Of a stretch of DNA of 64,000 nt, positions 49,486 through 59,000 are shown in pieces (the first letter of the stretch is position 1; each line of letters opens with the position of its first letter). The notes below the pieces were generated by a model, which saw nothing but the letters and a program-made list of their open reading frames with translations, ran no database searches and was not told where the DNA came from. The position numbers and the translations under genes were made by a program. Source of the DNA: Larix kaempferi (Eukaryota; Streptophyta; Pinopsida; Pinales; Pinaceae); contig BSBM01000252.1 of the NCBI GenBank assembly GCA_027924585.1, forward strand, positions 2,914,001 to 2,978,000, read 5' to 3'.

Positions 49486-49923
49486 ATGGAGCCTCTTCCA
49501 CTCTGCCATATCGGTTTCGCTGATGGTGCAAGCCGTTGGTCTCCCAATCTCGCCTCCGCAGCTTGGGTAATATACTCCCCTTCACATGATTTAATTCACA
49601 TTGATGGAGTATGTTTAGGTGCCGCCACCAATAATCAAGCTGAATACGATGCCGTGACCGGTCTCCTGGCCGCCGCTCTCCAGATGAGCATACGTCACCT
49701 CAACGTTTTCTTGGACTCACAGCTCCTAGTTTCCCAGCTCAACAATGATTACCAGGTACGCGATCCCTGTCTGTTCAGAAAATTCCTGCGCACTAAACAA
49801 ATGGTTAGACAGTTTGAATCCATTACATTCACACATGTCCCAAGACACCTCAATAGTGTAGCAGATAATATGGCCAACAGTGTCCTCGACTGGCACACCA
49901 ATCACATCATGTCATATCCATAA
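49486..49923 (+). CDS. TatB archaeal-type RNase H (aRH), separate ORF after integrase
   Basis: An intact 145-residue ORF from ATG 49486, in another frame than pol and 106 bp after its stop. All four acidic catalytic positions can be seen: Asp in HIGFADGASR (residue about 12), Glu in NNQAEYDAV, Asp in VFLDSQLLVSQL, and Asp in NSVADNMANS. The length fits a single RNase H domain of the plant/archaeal type that Tat elements acquired. It is not fused to pol, so expression may need splicing: TTTTCCCTGCATGACCACAG ends exactly at the ATG. As I recall, Tat elements usually carry aRH between RH and IN, so this position is unusual. Confidence 0.88.
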   Translation: MEPLPLCHIGFADGASRWSPNLASAAWVIYSPSHDLIHIDGVCLGAATNNQAEYDAVTGLLAAALQMSIRHLNVFLDSQLLVSQLNNDYQVRDPCLFRKFLRTKQMVRQFESITFTHVPRHLNSVADNMANSVLDWHTNHIMSYP

Positions 49924-49927
49924 ACAA

Positions 49928-50115
49928 ACATGCATCCAGGTGCAAAACATGTGCCTCCACGGGCATATACAAAAAACCAATATTGCATCCACGTGCATAA
50001 CATGTGCCTCCACGGGCATAAAAACAAACAAACCAAAATAATGCATCCATGTGCATAGCATGTGCCTCCACAGGCATATATAAATCTACAAACACAGTGC
50101 ATCCACGTGCATACA
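49928..50115. repeat. short tandem repeat after the aRH of TatB
   Basis: TGCATCCACGTGCATA and GTGCCTCCACGGGCATA blocks repeat three and a half times with a period of about 55-65 bp. Each block is palindromic around the CACGTG-like centre. Confidence 0.8.
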
Positions 50116-50273
50116 CAACAAAATATCCAAAATATATATCCACATATATATACGAACCAAATAGTCTACATGTCATAAGTGCCCTCAGCACTCGATATAC
50201 ACAAAATACATCTGTCATACAAAAAATGCTTCCCCATATGCTCATGAGCATTTGGGGGCAAGTACAATGACGT

Positions 50274-51722
50274 CTAATCATCAGGATCCTCCGGATCCTC
50301 ATGCTCCTCCTCCGGCTCCTCCTCCGACTCCACCTCCGCTGGCCCAGCCGGGTCAGGACGACCCCGAACTCGCCGCTCGGCTGGCCCTGTTGGGTCGTCC
50401 CTCATACGTATCCTCCCCGGTGCCGGCTCTGCCGGAGCATCTCCTCCACCACCCCCGTGTCTCGCAGCAAGCACCGCTGCCCTCAACAACAGTGACTGCC
50501 ACTCAGGCGGTGCACCGAGACATCCCTGCAAAATGTCCCGATCAAGGTCCCTCCAGCCATCCTCCGGAAGTCTAGCTACGATCCGGGCTAAAGTCCGTCG
50601 AACACCATCTATAGCATCGTCCTGAGGGCCAACCCCTCGCCCACGGGCTCCATATCCTCCACCACGAGGAGGACGTACAGGTACTGGGGGACGAGCAACC
50701 ACCATCGCCCGCCCCTGCCGAGCCACATAGTCAGGTAGTGGTACCGGACCAATATCTGCACAAAGCAAGTACAACCATCAGATACTATACAACAGATATC
50801 ATCATGATCAATCATAATACATATGGTATAAACATCACATAAGGCACAAAAACATACCGTCTAAGCTCCAGGCCTGTCCTGGGGCACGTGGCATCTCTGG
50901 GTCTCCCCGGTAGTCCATGCCGGCGTATGGATAGTCCTCGATCACCAGTGGCATCTGCTCCCACTGCTGGAAAAAATCCTCTGTGAAGAAGCCACGGATA
51001 CCACCGCCAGCACGGGGCATCATCTGCCCCCACCTCATCATACGAGGCTCGCTAGGAAGACCAGCACGAACGGGTACGTGTGGCCGTAAGGTCGGCACCC
51101 GCTCAAAGAAAAAACAACATAAAAAAGAGGCGTAACAGAACTCACCTCCCTCTCTCACGGCCTTGTCCAGATCTCTCCGGACACCGGCCAAGAACATCTG
51201 AGCCCAAGCATAGTAAGTACCCCGTAGAACGGAGTCCACCATCACCGTCTGCCCCCCAGACATACGATGTGGTGCAGCAGCACCCAAAACCCTCAGAACA
51301 CAGGCACCAACGGCCCGCATATCCCACTCACGTAGGAACTTCAGACTGATAGAGCTGTTTACCAAAACAGCGTCATCCCCACAAAAGGTCTGTAAAAGGT
51401 CCTCCATATCCACGCCTGGAGGCAACCTCGGAGAGATATCACCCACCTCACCCAAGCGAGGCAAACCGGTCAAAAAATATACATCAGTGAGAGTAATCTC
51501 CAACCTCTCACCACCAATAATAAAGGCACCCTCTGCCGGCACCCACCACTGCACGAGCTTGTTCAGGAGTCTCCTCACTGAACGGATATAAGGTATCTGA
51601 GCGAACTTCAAGAGTCCGCTCATGGCTAGGGTCTGTCTCACCCCCCCATCATTCTCGATCCTCGCCACAATCTCGGCATCAATATCTCTCTCCCGCCATA
51701 CGGACTGAGCCCTCCGCAACAT
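50274..51722 (-). CDS. TatB antisense plant-mobile-domain (PMD) protein, two exons
   Basis: Minus strand. Exon 1 is 51722-50858 and exon 2 is 50755-50274; the intron 50857-50756 (102 bp) has a G|GTATGT donor and a TTTGTGCAG|A acceptor, phase 1, so both frames join cleanly to about 448 residues. Exon 1 holds the PMD-like core: SVRRLLNKLVQWWVPAEGAF, then RLEITLTDVYFLTGLPRLGE, then CCFFFERVP and a Trp-rich end. Exon 2 is Arg/Pro/Gly-rich with an acidic tail (EEEPEEEHEDPEDPDD). CAG|G directly before the ATG suggests a further 5' exon. No stop or frameshift is seen. PMD proteins (MAIN/MAIL family) act in nuclear silencing or expression; others ride in transposons. The role here is not known. Confidence 0.78.
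50756..50857 (-). other. intron of the TatB antisense PMD gene
   Basis: GTATGT...TGCAG, 102 bp, phase 1. The homologous TatA intron (19893-19771) has the same position and phase but a different length and sequence. Confidence 0.75.
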
Positions 51723-51780
51723 CCTGCCAAAAAAACACAGAAAATTTTAGCCCCAGCATAAAAATTTTAGAAAAAAATCC

Positions 51781-52045
51781 CATCGCGGCTTTTTCACAAA
51801 AAGCCGCGATGACCATCGCGGCTTTTCCACAAAAGCCGCGATGACCATCGCGGGTTCCATGAAAAAACTCGCGATGAACATCGCGAGTTTCGTCCAGACA
51901 GTCGCGATGAACATCGCGACTGTCACCCATGAACACGCGATGAACATCGCGGGTTCCGACCTCACAGTCGCGATGATCATCGCGACTGTGATCCTGAAAC
52001 CCGCGCGGTTCATCGCGGGTTCCGCCCCGAAACCCGCGCGGTTCC
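51781..52045. repeat. 33-bp CpG-rich hairpin array upstream of the antisense PMD gene
   Basis: About eight units of 32-33 bp. Most start CATCGCG and end CGCGATG. The first is a perfect hairpin with 14-bp arms (CATCGCGGCTTTTT / AAAAAGCCGCGATG) and a 3-nt loop; later units are imperfect. The last units (CATCGCGACTGTGATCC, AAACCCGCGCGGTT) match the sense-leader minisatellite at 40704-40876 in the same plus-strand orientation. Confidence 0.9.
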
Positions 52046-52255
52046 ACGTTGGAGAGTCAACGTGGAGTTTCGCGGCCTTCGGGGGCCCACCGCCAAATAA
52101 AAAAGACATAATTGACTAGGTTAAGGCGAATAGAGTTACCTGCAACTCGCTAAATCGAAAACCAACGGTGAAATCTCCCAGAAATCGAGAAATAGCTCTG
52201 ACTGCTCTATCAAACTCGCACGTGACAATGACAAGTCATATTGGGCCCCACGTCC

Positions 52256-52263
52256 TATTTATA
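52256..52263 (-). promoter_or_regulatory. candidate TATA box for the antisense PMD gene
   Basis: TATAAATA on the minus strand (within CTATAAATAG), about 535 bp upstream of the ATG at 51722. The gap would be filled by the hairpin array and a 5' untranslated intron ending at the CAG|G at 51724. This is inference from position only. Confidence 0.4.
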
Positions 52264-52418
52264 GAAATTCCACAAATTTCAAACAACCATTACGGTGTCA
52301 TACGAAGTCCATTTCTCAAACCGTTGGTATCGTTGGGATCAGCACAGCAAGAACTTCATAAAGGTTCCTTCCGTTTCCCCTTTTTAACGGGGTCATTTTT
52401 TGACCATTTTTTAGCCCC

Positions 52419-52797
52419 TCTCGTGGCCTCGGTTTGCGTGCCACATCGGCCGTTCACCATTTTCGATGTGTCTTATATCGCCGGATTCAGTTTTCCGCGC
52501 TCTTGATGATGCTAGAGATCATTTCTCGCTCTCACCTTTAGATTTTTCGGACATTTTTTCCACGCCCCCTCGTCGCCTCGGTTTGCGTGCCACATCGGCC
52601 GTTCACCGTTTTCGATGTGTCTTATATCGCCGGATTCAGTTTTCCGCGCTCTTGATGATGCTAGAGATCATTTCTCGCTCTCACCTTTAGATTTTTCGGA
52701 CATTTTTTCCACGCCCCCTCGTCGCCTCGGTTTGCGTGCCACATCGGCCGTTCTCCATTTTCGACAATCCTTATGTCACCGGATCCAGTTTTCCAAA
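52419..52797. repeat. 149-bp tandem repeat, about 2.5 units
   Basis: GGTTTGCGTGCCACATCGGC recurs at 52431, 52580 and 52729. Units 1 and 2 are nearly identical, including TCTTATATCGCCGGATTCAG; unit 3 is partial and diverged. Confidence 0.92.
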
Positions 52798-54495
52798 CAG
52801 ATGACGATGCTTGAGACCTTTTCTCTCCCTCATCAATCCATTTTTGTTCGGTATAATTTTATCCCTTTTTCGGGCCGAGCAACCCCTCTTACGAAAAAGG
52901 CACTTAGGGAGTTTCTGTTAAGCTCTTTTCTGACTCCTAAAACAATGAAAAGATCGCCGAGCAATCTTGCTTCCTTTCATGCTCGCTAAACGTATCTGAA
53001 AGGGCGTCTACCTGGTATAAGTTTACCCCTTTTCCGGACCTCGTAGACTAATTACGAAAAAGGTATACTCTAGTCACATCGGCTAGAAGAGTTCTCCATC
53101 CGCATCATTTTATGCTTTTTTGGGCCTTGGAGACTAAACCACGAAAAAGAAACACCAACAGTGTCCACTTACCGTTTTCAGACTCTCTAAACATGAAAAC
53201 AACCATGAGCATGAGCCGTCTTGGGCTCACACAATCCACAGGACCGTACCATTTCAGAGCACACTTTTATCCCTTCTTGGAGCTCATTAAAACTACGAAG
53301 AAGGAATCAATGGTACCTCTTGGCGCCACGACAGATCATATCTACTCACATAGCAGCTTCCCCATTCTGGTCGCCTTTGTTCAGAGTATTCTGCAGTATG
53401 TCACCCGGAAACTCCCTCGACAGCTACCATCAGCTTCACCCCCCCAGAGTCATTACATACCCTTCAGTCCCTAAAAGATGATCCCCACACCTACAAGTCA
53501 GTTCCCTACGCTGCCAGGTCAACCATGTCATCATGCTCTGAACAAAGGAAGTTTGAGTCTACCCATTTTTTTTTGACCCAGTTATTTCCCATCCCCACAA
53601 GTATGTCAGTCCTACCAGCAGTACTACATCACTTCAGTTCTACACCTCGTGCTCCTAGCAAGGAAACATCATTGCCTTGTTAGTTGTTGGTCTCCCTCTG
53701 TCGACGACAACCACATTGATTCCAGAGGATAGACCTAGAGGTCCCTGTGTCTTGGACTCATTACCATTCATGATGAGTGCCTCCGAATCATTTCGAGAGG
53801 AATCCTCAGTGCCTCTCCAAATGGTTGTTTCTCACATGCTCGACTTCCACACCTTCATCGCATCGTTGAGACTCGCACAGGGTATTGGTACGTTCACTTA
53901 TTAGTTGAAGACCCCGGATACCACCTGACTCCTCCACATATGAGAGTCTACCTATGGATACAACCAGTTCACTCGTTCTATAGATATCCGGGTTGCGCAT
54001 GGCGACAGCATTCAGATTCACCCCTGTTTCATACTCCCTTGAGTATACAGTTACATTATTTCTCAGAAATGACTCATAGTCTCTGAGTCCCTACAGATGT
54101 TGGACACCTTCCGTTTCAGCAGTTTCACAGTTATTCCAGTGTATCAGTTATTGAGATCAGTCATGATCATGAGTATATCCCACAATCATGTCCCCTCTGG
54201 ACCATTATGATGTACCAGTATATCTCTTTACGTATTAGATCCCCCTTCTTGGGACTAATTGTTTTGTATATGTCTTGATACGAGCATGGGAATGCCCGCC
54301 TCGTCCTTTATCAGAAATTATACCTCATTCATATTGAGGCAATGTAATATTTTTTGTTTTTGCAGCTTCCAAGGGCCATGGCTCCAGTCTCCAACCGGTC
54401 TCTTCTCTCCCCTAAAACCCAGAAAAAGGACAAAAGAACTATGATGTCTATCGGCCATACGATGAGCTCCTGCCCTCACACATCAGGGGGCAATC

Positions 54496-55221
54496 TGTTA
54501 ACACCTAAAAAGTGCTCACTAGCTCATTCCCTTACTCACATGACCCATTTGTCCACTTTTCCACCATCTGAGCCTCTGAAACCAACAAAAGGTCACCAAA
54601 AGACCTTAGTACACCCCTTTTTCCATTAAAAAAGATTATTTTTCCAAGAAAATCACAAAAAACCCTCAAAAAGGGTCCAAATTCCCAAAAATATTAAAAA
54701 GGGAATTAAAATATTATTTTTATTCAAAAAAGGAAAAAGGAGGGAAAAATACCTAAACTATGTTGGTCAATACCATTGGTCTCCACAAAACCACAAATGG
54801 TATTCCTCACCACCAAAACCTATAAAAAGGTGGTAGGGGCTCCTCATTTCACATCCTTCCATTATCTCATCCTTATGCTGCTGAAATCTCCCCTGAGCAC
54901 TTTTAGCCATTGAAGCAACCTTGGAGAAAGAGACCTATTGGAGTTTGGAGCTACTCATCTTGGGAGTTGCTCAACATCAACCTTCACCATTGAAGGTAAT
55001 ATCGCAAGCACTTGCTTGCCCCCCACTTTTCAATACAAAAAATTATTTCTTATGTTTCTTGTTCTTGATTTTTGAAAGATTTAAATTATTTGTTTAGATT
55101 CTTTCTTAGATCCATGAAAAGTATTGTTTATTTAGTTTATTGTTTTTATTTCTATTGAAACTGCTACTACTAGTTAGTAGGTTCCCATAGCACTAAGCTT
55201 GGTTGCAAAACCGAGCCAACA
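54496..55221 (+). repeat. TatB 3' LTR (726 bp)
   Basis: Matches the 5' LTR with four substitutions by eye (near 54734, 55092, 55104, 55183). TATAAAAA is at 54821-54828. Confidence 0.97.
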
Positions 55222-55226
55222 CTTGG

Positions 55227-56888
55227 GGAAGTCCAAAAGGTATTATTCATGGCATAATTCATCCAAGGTCGAAATATAGAGGAAGAGTAACTCCCATGGA
55301 AGAGGAAGAGGCAATTTGGAGCTAGTGAGACACTTGGGCTAGATTCCCTAGCTCTATGACAACAATGATGAAGATGCTATGACACCTATGACACAAATCA
55401 GACCTGAAGGCTGACATATGACATATATGACATGTCAGGGCTAAAAATAGACTCCAAGAGGGCGCTCAAGGGTGTTAGGGAAGCTAAGATGCTTCCACAT
55501 GTGATTTGGTGGAAGTGGGAGACTAGGAATTGTTGTACAAGTGGCGTTCTTTGGAAACTCTTCCCAACTTGAGTTGGCATGAGTCTCTTGGAAGGAATTC
55601 GACCCATGGAGGCCATTAGAACTTTATAAATGTCAATAACAAAGAAGGAAACCAGCTTTTGATCATTTGTAGAATTTGCAATTGCATTTGTGAAGAGGGA
55701 GAGCTAGTGGATGACTAGTTTCTTGCCTTAGCCAATTTCGAGGGTGAAAGATTCCCATCCAAGTTGGTAATTGGAAAGGCCATTCAGACCTTTCATTTGG
55801 AGCTTTAATGGAGTCTTTATTTGCAGGTGTAAGCTACAGGGCAACTCATGGTTTCTTCTATTGCAGCTCACTCCTTCAACCATTTTTAGTTTTGATGGCA
55901 TATTCTTGATCCTTGAGGGAGGGCGTTTTTGGTGAGCTATTGTACTCTTTGGGGAAGCTTTTAATGCCCCATTTCTTTTGTAATATGAATTAAATACTCT
56001 GTTCTTCATCTCCAAAAAGTTTCAGGTCGAAATTCCAAGTAGAAATGTATAAATATCATTTTTAATGGAAGAACAATGCCAGTTCCCCACTACCTTGTTG
56101 TGAGCCAATGTATTGATGATGATTTCGAATGAATGGATGATTCTCTGATATATTTGTGATCAATATACTACCATGTATGTATTATACAAGTTTCATGTAC
56201 TGTACTTGAGCATTTGAAGCATTTTTACTCAGTTTAGTTGTATTGGGAGGTGAAATAGTGCCATTTCCCCAAGGGTCGAATTGGGAATTTTTGCAGTTGA
56301 ATGGGAGAGGGTGAGAACAGTTGTAATAATCCATTAATGGTGCATAGGAGACCTTAATAAAATCCTTAATACATTCTCTACCTCTGTTCAGAAATTTGAG
56401 TGGCTTTGGAGGCATTTGGGAAGCCATTTTCAATACTTACCCCAGGGGGATTTGAACCCCAAATTACTAGTAAAATTGCATACTTGGTCCAGAATCTTAA
56501 GAGAGTTTTCAGAGGTATTTTGGTGGCCATATATCATCCATGAACATCATATTCAAGTATTAATATCATTCATACACCTTCCTTGAAGATTTGAAGGCAT
56601 TTGGAGTCAATTCGAGACATAGAGACCAATACTAGTCAAAGGCAAATTACTAGTAAAGTTCCCTACATTGGCCAGAATTGAAAGAGTATTTGCAGAAGTA
56701 TTTTAAAGGTCCAAAGGCATCCTTAAAACACATATTTATGTTCTAATCTCATTCATATACCTTCTCAGAAGATTTGGAATCATTTGGGGCAAATTTGGGA
56801 CCTAGAGATCAAACTAGTCAAAGGTCGAACTAGGGAAAAAAAGTGCAAAATTGCCATTTTAATAAAATCCGTAATAAGGGTCATTACA
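55227..56888 (+). repeat. TriLTR LTR 3, right part (1662 bp)
   Basis: Resumes the LTR after TatB and its CTTGG duplication, ending GGTCATTACA and followed by AAGGT, the outer duplication of TriLTR. 364 + 1662 = 2026 bp, the same as the other LTRs. Confidence 0.95.
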
Positions 56889-56893
56889 AAGGT

Positions 56894-57605
56894 GTACTTA
56901 CTGGTTTTGCATTCTGCATTCTGAACCTCTCCAACACCTTTTTTATGTACTCACTCTGAGAGAATGTCAATTTTCAATTTTTCCTATCTCTCGTTATTCT
57001 CATACCAAGGATTTGCTTTGCAGCACCCAAATCCTTCATCGCAAGTGAATTAGCTAGCTTCCTTTTGAGTACATTTATGTCCTGCATGTTAGACCCTGCA
57101 ACAAGCATGTCATCCACATTCAATAACAAGATAATATATCTTTCATTGTCTAGCTTCTTGAAATAAACACAATTGTTAGAATGACATCTACTATAACCTT
57201 GTTCTGTCATAAACCTGTAAAATTTTAAATACCACTGCCTTGGAGCTTGCTTCAAGCCATACAAACTCTTTTTCAACCTGCATACCAAGTTCTTCTTACC
57301 TTTGACCTTATAACCTTGTGGCTACTGCATATATATCTATTCCTCCAAATCCCCATGGAGAAAGGCTGTTTTTACATCTAACTGTTCAAGATGCAAATAT
57401 TCTACCACCACTAGACTTAAGATAGTCCTAATTGAAGTCATCTTAACAACAAGAAAAAATATTTCATCCAAATCTATACGTTTCTTCTGTGCAAACCCCT
57501 TTACAACAAGTCTGGCCTTGTACCGCTTCTTGCCTCCTTCTTCCTTCAACCTATAAATCCATTTTTTCTGCAATGCTTTTTTACTAGCAGGCAACTGAAC
57601 CAAAT
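56894..57605 (-). pseudogene. pol: Tork-like copia reverse transcriptase
   Basis: Minus-strand reading: KKWIYRLKEEGGKKRYKARLV (read to 20 residues: KKWIYRLKEEGGKKRYKARL), VKMTSIRTILSL, QLDVKTAFLHGDLEE, then after stops SLYGLKQAPRQWYLKF. The catalytic motif reads LLNVDDMLVAGS (Tyr to Asn before VDD). LGMRITRDRKN is followed by a stop; the frame then runs into the RNase H part at 30332. Stops at about 57340, 57325 and 56973 inactivate it. Confidence 0.92.
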
Positions 57606-59000
57606 CCCAAGTCTAGTTTCCTACCAATGAGTCCATCTCCTCATTCATGCCTTGCTCCCACTTCTTTCTAGTTTCCACCTTCATTGCTTCTTCATAACAT
57701 TCTGGTTCACCAGAATCAGTCATCAATAAATAATACATTGAAGGAGAGTATCGTTCAGGGAGTCTACTTAACCTGGTAGATCTTCTTACAGTTGCAGGAG
57801 TTTCAGGTACTTGCTATTGTTCTTGATTTTCTAGCACCTTTGGAACTTCATTTTCTTCAGTTTCATCAAGTACTGTGTACTTTGTGTTTTCCTTTTCCTG
57901 TTTCTTTCTCTGCAACTGATCTTTATACATGACCTTTTCATTGAATATTACATCCCTACTCCTAATGATTTTATTATTTTTATAATCCCATAAACGATAG
58001 CCAAATTCATCAACCCCATATCCAATAAAGGTGCATTTCTTGGATTTAGCTTCAAGCTTTGTTCTATTTTATTTATCAATATGGACAAATGCTTCACAAC
58101 CAAACGTTCTCAGAAATGAGTAGTTTACCTTTTTATCCATCCATGCCTCCTCTAGAATACCACCATCCAAAGCACTTGAAGGTCCTTTATTTATTAAATA
58201 AATAGCAGTATTTACAGCATCCGCCCAAAACTATAAGGGAAACCCTGCATGCAGTCTCATACACCTTGCACGCTCCATGATCGTTCTGTTCATTCTTTCA
58301 GACACACCATTTTCTTGTGGTGTTCCTGGGACTGTCTTCTCTCTACGACCCATGGTATGAACAGTAACTATCAAACTCCTTGCCGCAGTACTCACCTCCA
58401 TTATCAGATCTGAGACACTTCAACCTTTTCCCTGTCTCATTCTCAACCATAGCTTTCCACTTCTTAAAAGTAGCAAACACATCACATTTCTGTCTAATGC
58501 AATAAACCTAAGTTTTTCTAGTTGCATCATCAATAAATGTAACATAATAATGAGAGCCACCAAGATATTGTACCTAAGCCGATCCCTATACATCTGTATG
58601 CACTAGCTCTAACTTTTCATTCTTCTTCTGTTTCCCAACCCTGAGAAATCTAACTCTCTTCTATTTTCCATAAACACAGTTTGCACAGAATTCAAAACTT
58701 ACCTGCTTCAAATATGGTAGCAACTTCCTTGAGTGGAGAAACTGCATCCTCTTCTCACTCATGTGGCCAAGCCTATGATACCACAATGTTGTATCTGTTC
58801 CTCTGGAAGCTAAAGAGATAGAATGGTCAATATTATGAGGACATAAATACAACGTACCTATCCTGTCTCCTTTTTCTATCTCCATTGACCCTTTAGTGAT
58901 CTTCTACCACTTTTCTCCAAATGTAGATAGACAGCCGCCATTTCCCAGCTGCCCTGTTCAGATCAGATTTATTTTCATAGCAGAAGTATTCCTATCATCT
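57606..59000 (-). pseudogene. pol: Tork-like copia integrase
   Basis: Minus-strand reading: LWYHRLGHMSEKRMQFLHSR and FCANCVYGK (HHCC), HTDV, SDNGGEY, TPQENGVSERMNRTIMER with the catalytic Glu, FWADAVNTAIYLINK and RTFGCEAFVHIDK. The tail has RRSTRLSRLPERYSPS and EEMDSLVGN before RT. About ten stops are present, and a frame change lies between 58661 and 57603 relative to RT. Confidence 0.88.

Larger units (their letters stand above)
52046..54495 (+). other. TatB 3' region with polypurine tract
   Basis: Beyond the TATA candidate and the 149-bp repeats there is no supported gene. CAGGGGGCAATC at 54484-54495 directly before the LTR is the purine tract. The comparable TatA sequence is AGGGGGCATC at 60595-60604. 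Confidence 0.65.
39618..55221 (+). mobile_element. TatB: young Tat-like Ty3/gypsy element with aRH and antisense PMD gene
   Basis: LTRs of exactly 726 bp at both ends differ at four positions by my reading. CTTGG flanks the element (39613-39617, 55222-55226). Order: LTR, PBS, leader with 33-bp minisatellite, gag-pol in one frame, aRH, short tandem repeats, antisense PMD gene with intron, hairpin array, 149-bp repeats, purine tract, LTR. At 15.6 kb it is long for a gypsy element. It is a relative of TatA, sharing gene order and protein motifs throughout. Three stops in gag-pol suggest that this copy is not autonomous. Confidence 0.95.
30333..56888 (+). mobile_element. TriLTR: non-autonomous LTR element with three LTRs and two internal regions
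   Basis: LTRs at 30333-32358, 34794-36819 and 39254-39617 plus 55227-56888 are each 2026 bp. Internal regions are 2435 and 2434 bp. AAGGT flanks the whole (30328-30332 and 56889-56893), so the outer ends are true insertion ends. Each internal region has an initiator-Met PBS, one long ORF and a purine tract; no gag, PR, RT or IN is recognisable. The orientation is given by PBS and purine tract. The third LTR is split by TatB. The LTRs differ by only about ten positions in pairs, so the array is fairly young. Confidence 0.93.

Noticed and set aside
50274-51722. Antisense gene as an envelope-like protein
   Set aside because: No signal peptide or membrane segment is evident, and the core fits PMD motifs.
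51679-52109. Minus-strand frames upstream of the PMD ATG (RDVHRDC repeats)
   Set aside because: Same cause: frames through the 33-bp hairpin array. Could be part of an upstream exon, but there is no evidence.
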